A model generated the notes under the pieces. That model was given only the letters and a program-made list of their open reading frames with translations. It did no database searches and was not told the origin of the DNA. This document shows, piece by piece, positions 14,701 to 26,700 of a stretch of DNA of 64,000 bases (position 1 is its first letter; each line of letters begins with the position of its first letter). This stretch comes from Ophiura sarsii (lineage: Eukaryota; Echinodermata; Ophiuroidea; Amphilepidida; Ophiuridae), in NCBI GenBank assembly GCA_035610835.1, contig CM069447.1, positions 21,191,259-21,255,258 of the forward strand. The letters are read 5' to 3'. Both the position numbers and the translations under genes were made by a program.

Positions 14701-17700
14701 TTTCATAGCAATTCCATAAAAATTGACACGATCTTTAAGCTTTTATATCGTGAAATATGCTTAACCGGTCCAGTTGCCCCATCCTCCCCTACATAGGCCA
14801 GATCAGGTTTTCTAACTAGATTGTGGTGTCACAGCAAATTGTTATCAAAATGCTTTAAACTTGCTTAGGAATGCTATAGGCCTAAGCTATCGCATTTCAC
14901 ACAAAAAAACTAAAACTAAATGAATTTTACAATTCATTAGAAAGACATTTCATGTTGTCTTCATTAACTTTACTGTATATTCTGCCTGGAGGGAAACAAC
15001 AGAGGGTGTCCCATTTGTAAATACATGACATCATAGGTCACCTCATTTATACATTTTCAATGCACTCCGCGTATTTTACGTTTCCTGTTTTCTTGAAAAG
15101 TGTATGAATTATGGTCCAAATTAGATCAAGTTTTTGGTATAAATAGATAACTCTTGCTTAAAAATATGCTCATTGATTATTCGTGCACCACGGCTGTTTG
15201 ATCCCACATAATTTGTATTCTGAGAACACCGTAACTTGCTGGCCCGGATCTGGTTTTAACTGATTCAAGTACCTGAATATATTGGTCATCTTTTGGTAAA
15301 ATATCACATTTGTAGGTGCCAGTTCTGAAAAATAGAGCTTTGAATATTATCATTTACTATAATAGCGCCCTCATCGGCCACATTTCCCATAGAGTTACAT
15401 GTAAAATGTGGGTCAAGTAGAAAATGCAGATAATTTAAAAAGGGCTCGAACAATTTTCTTCACATTTTCACCGTATACCCGTATTTATCAGCGCTACCTA
15501 AATCAGGTCAAACCATAAATGGGCCACTATGTAATCTTTTTTATCCCATAATTTTAATTATAAAGTGGACAGTCAAACAGCCATGGCACAGAATATTCTA
15601 TTATTTTAAAGACATTTACAACTATTTTAGTCCACAGCAAGATCTATCACCCGGTGCCGAATTCTTCTGGTTCGCATTTTTCACATTTCTCGTCTGGGGT
15701 GTCGGCCATGCTGCCGTTAACACATCGTGCACCGCCATGATCTCGTTCAATTTTCCCGGGAACGAGGCAATATTATTTGTAAGTTTGAAACATTTTATGC
15801 CGGGATTTTATGGCGTATGTCAAAGCAGGTGTTTGTGACTGCCACGTCGCATTTTGTATGACATGACATGGAAATATTTATTAGGGTGCGCTATTTAAAC
15901 CTATCAGAACACTTATTGGTGAGGGCACTCACGATAATTACATACTATAAATGTTTATTTCCGCTTACCGTTTCCACTCACTTCGGGCGGGAGAGCTGTG
16001 AAAAAGTGACACAAGGTTCTGGAAGCTAACATTGCTTAAAATGCCCAATTGGTTTATGAGTTCGATCCCCGAAACACGCCCATGAAGTTACGGTTAAAAT
16101 GCTATTATAATTGCTCCAGGGCGGATTCAGCATGACTTCATTTATAGTATCAATGGTCTTTACATCCTACGAAACAAACTCCATATTGTGGCCTCAAGGT
16201 CTAAATCAGTTTGGGGAACTTGCCCTGAAATCATTATGATAGTTGACAATGTATTTATAAAATGTCTCAAATAAAACCGCGCCTTACGTAATTTTACCAA
16301 TCCACAACAGGGCGTAATGGAGTCATTCATTGGTCTTGGGTTTCTGCTGAGCGGTCCAATCGGAAGTGGGTTGTATAAGGTAAGATGACGTAAGATTTAC
16401 AAAGAGAGTGTTTTAACGAAAATACAGCAAAATGTTAATTAGAAGTTGAAAAACCCTGATAGGTTGGTAGTCTCGATAGATAACAAATCTTTGATTTGGG
16501 TATCGGGTAAAGGCACAATGTTGAAGGGAACCATTCTAGACAAAATGTTAGTCACCTGAAAATCCTCTGTTTTATGTCCCAATCACCTTTTTTGAGACTC
16601 AAAGTTGTCCTTGAATTTTCTCTATCTATTCATGGCATTGCTATGAAAATAAGAGCTAGCAAAAGTGTTCAGAAAAGTTGCATTGGATTTGTTTATTTAC
16701 GACTAGCAAGTAAAACAGGGATAAAACACGAAATCACCGTCGTCGGCCATCTTGAAAAGAAGAATAAATCTCATGATTTTGTTTTCTGTGTAAGGCTACC
16801 GGATTGAACTTCATCCAAATAATCATGATAATAGATGCATGTTGTTGAAGAGGTTGTGTGGTTTTTTCGTCTTACCTTAACTTTCGACGGGTGGCACGAA
16901 CCTTATCAGGAGAGATCCAATGAGGTTATGATGGATCTGCCCTCGGCAAGCTACATGGACTAAGGCTTATGTTCATCAAGCGACCTATAACCAGATGAAG
17001 TCAAAGATCAACAAAGGGTGACAGGAGAGACCCAGTGACGTTATCCATGGGGGATTCTGGATCTGCAAATGTTGAAATTGGTCGGTCAGGCCGGGATGGG
17101 GTGGTCGTCTTACCTTAACTTTCGACGTGTGGCACAAACCTTATCAGAAGAGATCCAATAAGGTTATGATGGATCTGCCCTCGGCAGACTACATGGACTA
17201 AGGTTTATGTTCATCAAGCGACCTATAACCAGAGATCAACAAAGGTCAACAAAGGGGAGATCCAGTGACGTTATGCATGGGGGATTAATTCATCACCATT
17301 GGTCTATTCAAAATTTCAATCCATACATCCCCTATTGAAGATATGACCTTAATCTTCCACACATGGAGTGTACATTTTAAATGGAGTGACCCATACAGAA
17401 ATCCCATTTGAAGTTCACATTCCCTGTTTTGTCTTGTTGTCTAGAAATACCATTTAATTCGAGAAAGAAATGGGTCGGTCAGGCTCATAGAACAGGGGGT
17501 TTTCGCGGCCTATCCATTTTTATTTCACTTTTAGTTTTACTTTTTCTTTTTAAATTTTATCTTTTATCTTTCAGGTCGGCGGTTATGGTTTGCCGTTCTA
17601 TCTCTTTGGGGGTATTATTATGGTCTTGGTATTTGCCAGTCTCTTTATTGTACCGTCATATAGTAAGTAAACATACATTATGAAGTGATAGTGTTAGACA

Positions 17701-20700
17701 GACGATTTAGTTGACAAGCCACTTCGTCTCTGTTCATAATGTGTCTACTGTTCATTATGTGTACTTGAAGACACCTGCATGGCTCTTACAGATCAGAGGA
17801 ACAGTATAACGCACTTATATGCGTCATAGACTCGTTTGTATTAACTCTCGGTAGTGAACATCAACTTTTAAGTTCCGCTAGAAGCATTCTCCTGTTTCCA
17901 TTCCAGTTGGTTCTTAAGATTATTACAATTTTCCACGCGGATATTCGTTTTACCATATTATATAAAACAGATTTTTCAGAGACCTTTCTTATCTGAACCA
18001 ATACTAGGCATGTGTTGCCTATTTTAAAACCCTTTCGGATCCACAGAACGCCACAGCGTTCCGAGGAAATAAAGAAATATTAGAAAAAACATTCAAATAA
18101 TTGTTTTATATCTCAAAAATGGAATAACCCATATACTTAAGTTTAAGCTTGAAATGTTTTTAACAGCTTGAACATGTTGAAGCAGAGAGCAAGAACCTAG
18201 CAAATGAGGAAGAATTGCTATGATAGGAGTCAATCTCAAAGGTCAAAGGTTAACATTGGAACCCTAAATATAATTCGGATCCGAATTCTTACGTTGAATC
18301 CAAATAAGGTGATGACATTTAATAATTTGACATTATTGAAACATTTTGAGAAGTTTTAGGACTGTCGTCTATAACAGACGACTGATGTCTTTAGATATGC
18401 CGCGTTCATCTTACTCTGTGCGGTGACGTCAGAGCCTATTCTGATGATAAATGCATTATTACTCGCGACTGCTGGAAATCGTCTTTGATTAAATGGGTAC
18501 TTACGGCAATGAATTACAATTACGGGCCCGATGATGAGATGCGATAATTGGGATGCTCTCACGTCAAGGTGACATCTATAGCTTTTTTTGTACCGTTAGT
18601 TTTACGTATGCTTTAAGTGACACGTTTCTGTATTACATGTACTTAGACGACGAAAAAAGCTCTGCTCTGTGGTCCCGACCGACCCATTTTTTCCAATTTG
18701 AGAAATTTTAGTTTTACACATTGAAACAAAATCAAATGTTTTCAGTTTTGTTTTGAGAATTATTAAAAAAACCACCAAACATTTTTAGAAAACATTTTGA
18801 GAAAAAACTCGCCCGACAGACTAACCCTACCCGACAGGGCCGTTTTCCCGTAGAACAGGGTTTTATTCGTCGTCTTAGCAGAACTTGGGTTTTTCTTTCA
18901 TCATTTACAGGTGCCCGGACACGTGAAAAAACGTCTGCATTTCAATTAATCCGTATACCGTCCGTATGGACAACCTGTTTAGCGCTGACTGTAACTTTTG
19001 CACAATTAGGTGTCATAACGGTTGGTCTGGCTGTACAACTAACCGATCAGGTAATGGTCTATTCATACTTCCGCCGCTGGGCGTCCGCCGACGTACATGT
19101 CATGTATGTGGCCTAAAGGCTCGTTCATACTCTCGTCGCTGGGCGTCCACCGACGTCTATGGCTATAGGCTCGTTCATACCCCGTCATTCAGCATCGCGC
19201 GACGTCGACGGCTTACAGAAAATGTGGATGGTTTCCATTTATAATATGAAAGTCATGGTGTCAAAGTAACACTGAAAATTCCCTTCCAAATATTTTTATA
19301 TTTTAAGATTAACAAACAGATTAATTTGAATAAACTACACTAGCAACCAAAAGTCTTAGGATACTCAGGGATGGTGTAAAAATCATCCCAGATATTACAT
19401 TTAGACTGTAATATTTCACTATGAGTTGAATAAATGTGTTGCTGAATCTCTTCTCATTAATCAATTCGTGTTTCCTGCAACATCTGCTCATTCCATTCCC
19501 ATGAAATGTAAGATAATATATGCCTAATGTTGAATCCCCATACAAACTGGAATATTTTGGAGGGAATTTAACACCATGACTTTCATATCATAAATTGAAA
19601 TTCCCTATACATATACATTTTCATTGATCGCACAGGAACTGGGCATACTACAAAGTTATATTCATTTCATCATTACTAAGTATTATTTTCGAAGCTAATT
19701 TTACTCTAAACTAACTAAAAATGTCAAAGAGAAAAATGTAATTCACTGAATATTGTTATAAATGTTTTCCCTATGTCGCAAAGGTATCTCAAATGTGTTT
19801 AAACAAACTCATAAGAACTTTTCATCAATTTGTAGACCTAGAATACTAAAAAGCTAACGCAATAGTTCAATGGGTTCCCAGTGTTTTCTGTCAATTTGTA
19901 GCATACATGGTGTCCTAAGACTGTTGGTAGCTAGTGTAGCTAGTGTATGTTGGAAATAATTTTGCTTTTTCTTCAATTGCATGGAATGATTTTTTTTCTT
20001 CTTCTTTTTGTTGATGCCGGCGCACCAACTATTTATTTGTATTTGTCATACAGGAAACAATAATATATATGAAAATTTAGATTTAATATGAAATGAAATT
20101 AGCAGATGTTGTAGCAGGAGACATGAATTTGTTTATGCGAAGGGATTCAGCAAAACATATATGTTCATCTGATAGTGAAATATTACAGTGCAAATGTAAT
20201 ATTATCATAACCATGTGTCCTAACATTAGGCTATAAATTGGTGCCCTAAAAACCGTCACCAAATTTAAATATTCGCCTTCCATCAAAGCTGGTTGCGATA
20301 TGACATTATTTCTCGTGTGCAACCAACCGGCTGCAACATAATGGAAACTCACCCATGCAGTTAGCAAGTAGTACCGTTCGTACACGCCCCGAATTTATGA
20401 TTGCCTGGTTGTACACACACACTGGGCAATTGATAACAATAGGTTTACCAGACCGAATTAATAGCGCTCCTAAGCGGGCAAATTATGTCATGATCATATT
20501 GTTGGTTTGTAGTGTATTTTATGACATTCGTGTTGTCTCTCTGTCCATTACAGTACCAGGTTAAGGATGCTCATACCGGCTTTTTCTGGGTGCTTAGTGG
20601 TATCACCAAAACCATATCATCGACATTGGTAGGAACTCTGACAAATAAGCTGGTAAGACGCAACGTACCATATTGTCGGGTGAAATATGCTCATTATATT

Positions 20701-23700
20701 CAATTAGGTATCAGTACTTCCGTTTTGCAAAGAGCGTTCAGGCCACGAAAAAAACCGGTTCTATGGGCCCGACCGACCCATTTGTATTTTTTGGTGGTGA
20801 TGGAAAATGCTGGGAATTTTTTTGAAAAAAGTAATTTTTATCAAACAATTGATTTTATTTCTAATTCTTTTTGTAGAATTGTTTATACATTTTTACACGT
20901 TTCGAAAATGGCTTAAAAATTCACCACAGTTATCCGAAATGTTTAAAAAAACACCACAAAACCAACCAATAAACGCCAGGCCGACTGACCTTACATGAGA
21001 GGTCCGTTTGACAGAGGAACAAGGGTTTCTTTTCGTCGCCTTATTGCCATCTAACGAGTACATCTTTCATTGAAAAGTAGTAAGTATCATCACATACGAG
21101 GGGGTATCAAAAAGTTGTTGAAATCACCCAGAAGTGAAGGAGCTATATCGATGAAATCTTGTCAGTGTAATCACTGGTCCTTAAAAACATTATGGTGCAA
21201 AAATGAGGAGTATGAGGCTTAGAAATTGTGTCATTGACAGAGATAAATTGAAACCTACGAGTGACAAATTACGAAATTTAAACTTTTTGATACCCACTCG
21301 TGCATGTGTTGTGAGTATTTTGGTCTTTCCCGAGAGAGGTTCATATCGGAGGGCTTATAGCTTTCGAAACTCCAGCGAGTGTCATCATATCATGTTTCGA
21401 CTGACCATGTACCAAGTCGTTTCAAATAATAGATACATTTCTTGGTGATATTGAATTGGAGCTTCTATAGTTTAGTAAAAAGTAAAGTACATTTAAGGTA
21501 AGACATTTTACCTTTCCTCATTTTAATATAGAGGGTTTGGAGCCAATATGGCTGCCATGTGTAAAGTTGCATTTTACTAGGGTGCACCATATAGCACCAT
21601 ATAGTGTATGGCCGCTATACAGATAGTCAATTTTCACTTAAAAAGACCATATCTGCAATAGCTGCTCTAAGTTACATTTATTTTATACCAATTGCCCAGC
21701 ATATATACAACCTCATATATAACAACTGGCAGCTATTACAGATAGGGACTTGTGGCACTAAGCTCTCGACTCGTTAATATTCTCAATCAAATAATTATGC
21801 TTCTTCATACATATATAGGTGGAATATAACAGTGCTGCAGCTCGTCTAATACTAATTGCTGGTCAGGTTTTAGGTTGCGTCACATTGTTATTGCTCGGAC
21901 CGTCTAATTCAATGTCGCAGTAAGTAGTGTTTCTTTTATTTTATAGGGGTATAACGAGAGGGGGTGTATTTGCCAACCCATTGCCAGAAGGCTCGCGTCC
22001 TGATGCCCCAAATGAAACGGCAAATCATGTGTATTAACTCAAATTAGACCGTTATACCCCTGCCCTTTCCTGCCCATTTGAAGATCCTACAAATCAACCA
22101 TCAACCAACAAAGCAATTTGAAATCTGATACATTTACCTTGACACTTTTCACGATTAATAACTTTCAACCCGGTTGTTAAATTAATACAATGACATCTTA
22201 TATAAAAACGAATTTGCTACAACATTTTTTATTAGGTATGGTTGGCCAAAATTAAAAAAAATAAACCAAGTTTAGCGTCCGGACTTTTTCAATAAAAAGG
22301 AAGAAGAACGGTTTTTTTATTCTTTAAATTCGACTCAATGTTTATGAATAAGGTGCCTAACAACAGGAACCTCAATTAGTGGTGGTTTTTTCGGTACCGA
22401 GTATTGATTTTAAATTAACTAACTTAAATGCACCTTGTCAGGAACCTTTTGTATATATGGTCACGCGTTATGAACTCGCCTCCCAATAGGGTGGTGCCGT
22501 TACATTTTTTAGTTTCATGCTGTAATTTTCCTCAAATATTTTTAAACCACAAAAGCTATCTCAACAAATTTGGTATCATTTTAAAGCCCTAATAACAAGC
22601 TATCTGCCTGCAAAATGGCATTGGTATAGCTAATACAGAATGGGAGATACAGCTGTTTGATGTTTGGGGACCAGGGGTGGTGCTGGAAGGGGTGTTTCTG
22701 GAAGGGGTGCCGCCTGTACAAACTCAATGGGGATAATCCCATGTTTTGTTCTTTTTACAATAACTAGTCATCTCCTAATGTTACAAACACCATTCTGGTC
22801 CCATTTTAAAGGATAATTAGTAGTCTTTAAGTATGTGGTTCAACAGACTTGTCAACTATTTGTAACAACTAATTAATTATGGATAAGACAATGAACATCA
22901 GCTTTCTTCCTATTCGCTACACAGTAAACATGAATAATCAGCCTCAATTTACCGGATTTATAAAAATGACAATAACAGAAAAAGTTTTCAACCTATGATA
23001 GCAAAAGTATACATTTTTGGAAAGCTTGTAACTAGAGGAATTCAGAAATGCAGTTTATATCAGGGAAGGGTTCATCCTTAAACAAATATTTTTGAAAATT
23101 CTAAAAATATATAAAATAAAAATTGGAGATATTCACTAGCCGGTATAATTACCATACCGACGTAGTAACTTTAACAATTATATATCATCTAATGGGTAAT
23201 TTGATGAGGAATTCAAATATGTAAAGTAAATATTGATAGGGGTAGGTATAACAAATATATGGATCTCGAATTAAAAATTAAAAACTCTGATATTTTTCCA
23301 AACATTTCCGATCATACCATTTTAGTTCTTAGTCGTACTATAATTTTAATGGCATATTTGGTTTCCTCATGAAATTTCCCTTCAGAAAATATATACTTTA
23401 ACTACCTCAGGGGGGTATACAAGCAAATATAAATGTGTAAAGTTAAAATCATGTCGTGAAAGCCAAAATCCGTGTGTAACGCGAAAGGAGGCGAGCTTAA
23501 AACACATGACCATATATAAATGGAGAGAATAATATGTGAAAGAAATCTGTCACAAATCTCTATTTAACAAACTTATCTCCTATTACAGTGCATTGATAAT
23601 GGTGTGTATTGGCTTAGCTTTGGAAGGTATCGTCAAATCGTGCGTTATTGTGCCTGCATTGATAGACATCACCGTGACAGCTAGGTAAATCTTGTATGGT

Positions 23701-26700
23701 ACACAGTTAAAAAGTAACTTACCATGTAATAAATACACTGATTATAAATTGAACGGTTGGTAGGGTTCAAGAAATCAGAGTGAGACAAAAGTAGTCAAGA
23801 TGTAGACTGAATGAGGACAGTTGATTTTATAGTAATATTATGTGATCGTTTATTATGTAGCTCCATTTGAAATTTACACTCTCTGCGGAGAAGATAGGTA
23901 AATCTCTTCCACAAAAGGGTGTAAGGATTCCAAGTGGAATAGCCCAATTATATACTAATATTGCAAGCCTTTTGAGATCCTAACATGTCATCACTTCCAG
24001 AGGCAATCGGAAAAGGGTTTGCTTCCTAGCTAGTTTCCCTTTTAAATTGCTGTCCTATGACAGTAGCTATAGATGGGGTGACAGGTGACGTCACACGGGC
24101 ATTTGGTCGGCAGTTGCCATTGTTCTTTGCCCGGCAGTTTGGACGCGCATCCTGTTTTGTTTAGGACCCGTGCTTTTAAAACTCGCGCCAAAGCCATTAT
24201 AAAGGGCAATAAGGCATAGTGGACAGTGTTGTGGCCATACGCTGTTCCCTCAAGCATGTATCGACAGTCCAGTCCCTTGCGTTTGTTGATAAACATTGCT
24301 GTCTATACGCAGCAATGAAAGTACCCACATGACTGTCACCCCGTGGTTCTGTCTAGGTAGGAATTACACACTTTGTGGACTTAGAATATATATATATATT
24401 TCTAACGCTTACTTTTACAAAAGGAAATAAACCAGTTGAAAGAATGGTCCTGGTGTGGGAATCGAACCATTGACCTCTGCATTTCAAGAAATGTCTATAA
24501 ACCAGCAGACCAGCGAGGGAGGGTGAACTGACCAGGACATGATTTTAATCCCTCTTTATGCATTACGGAATAAAGTAATACTACTATATTATAATCAGCA
24601 CACACAATAATAATATGAATAGAGCTGCGACACACAAGATCTTCTACCCGTAGGTAGACAGTAATGTTGGTATTTCCATTACTGCGTATGGATACATCAA
24701 TGATGTTTTTCAACGTAATTTTGGTTGATATTTTCAGGTGGTGCGGACTACCGGACAACTTTGGTACTCAGAGTATAATTGCTGGATTGTTCTGGGGCTC
24801 ATTTTCATTCGGGTAAGAATTTACATACGTTAATAGATTGCATTTACCCTATTTGTCATCATAAAACTATCTATAAATGTCACACGGCTGTTTGATCCCA
24901 CATAATTTGTCTGTTTTATTCTGAGAACACCGTAACTTGCTGGCCCGGTTCTGGTTTTAACTGATTCAAGTACCTGAATATACTGGCCATCTTTTGTAGA
25001 AATTTTAGAACATTTGTTGGTGCCAGTTCTGAGAAATAGAGCTTTGAATATTATTATTTACTATAATAGCGCCCTCATCGGCCACATTTCCCATAGAGTT
25101 ACATGTAAAATGTGTGTCAAGTAGAAAATTCCGATAATTTAAAAAGGGGTCGAACAATTTTCTTGAAATTTTCACCGTATACTCGTATTCATTAGCGCTA
25201 CCCAAATCAGGTCAAACCATAAATGGGCCACTATGTAATCTTTTTTATCCCATAATTTGAATTATAAATCGGACAGTCAAACAGCCGTGGACATAGTCCA
25301 TGTCAAACTAGTTTGCTGATTTGTTCAGGCATCGCCTGATAGATTAAGCAACTAGCAAATATAATTGCTAAATAAAACTACAAAACTGAGAAAATTCCCC
25401 ATGTGTACTTCCTTGTGCCTTTATTTTATGCCTATAAGTATTCCTTAACTAAACCTTAAATCAGCTCAAACTTATTACTGGTAAGTATGACATTGCTCCA
25501 AAGATATTAAAATAACACACACACAAAATACATTTGCGCTCAAAATTTGTATGTTTATACTGAAAAGGGCCTAAAATTATATTTCTATTTTTATCACCCC
25601 GTTCACGTTCATTTGAAAGCTTACTATTTAAGTAGCGGTCTCTTTCTGAATGCGCCAAAATAATCACTATTTTTGTATTAAGAGTCAATGTTATTGCATT
25701 CGATATAACATTTCATTGAACAGAGTTGTTATATTGAGCGCCAAATAGTGTTAAATTTGATTCAGACCTCCCCGCATTCTCAAGCAATCGGATGAGCATT
25801 ATAATAGACTACAAATATGACATCGTCGGAGAGAAGAACACATCCGCTTTCCATTGATGTGCAGAACATTATGAATACAACAATGAATGATCGACAAATT
25901 GGCGATTGAAAAAACCCACTACGGCCTTTTCTGAGCAGTTTATTTGGTATTATTTGCTTACAGAACATTCCTCGGGCCTATATTAGGAGGTGGCCTAATC
26001 GACGTTTTTGGTTTTTCCGGGGCCTGTAATATTGGTGCTGTGGTATTTTTAGTCATGGCTGCTATTTTAACAACTTATCTAGGATGGGAATACCGCTGTG
26101 GAAGAGGGTAAGATACTTAACGCGGCCATTAGTTTTACCATATACAAAACAGATTTTTCCGAAATCGTTCCCAATTTTCAGACTCTTTCTAGGTGTACTG
26201 AACCAATACTAGTCGTGTTTATACTTATTTCAATGCATTTATTGTGGTGATTCCAAATTTGCTGATAAAATCCAATAACGTTGACATTTGTGAAACATTG
26301 TGTGAAATTTCGGAATGTCGTCTGTAGACGTCTGCCGCGTTGAAAGTGTTAAGGCTTATGTTTATCAACGTTCGATTTGGATTATTTACTCTTTTGGTTA
26401 TTTATACTATGTTTTGGCCTTTCCCTCCGCTATACGAGTATTATATTATTGACCATTTTATCTAAAATTTCTCTGGCAGTTAATCACCGAATTCATCAGG
26501 ATTACAAATTTTAAATTGAAATTAGGAAGAATCCGCTAGCAAATAGTGATGATATTTCTATTTAAAATAGAAATATCGTCAGTACTTGCTAGATAGAAAT
26601 ATTGTCATTATATGCTAGGGGTCGACCATGCATGTAGACATGATAACAATTCAAAATATGATTATTATTTTTACTCATTTCGGTATGTTTTCTTGATTTT

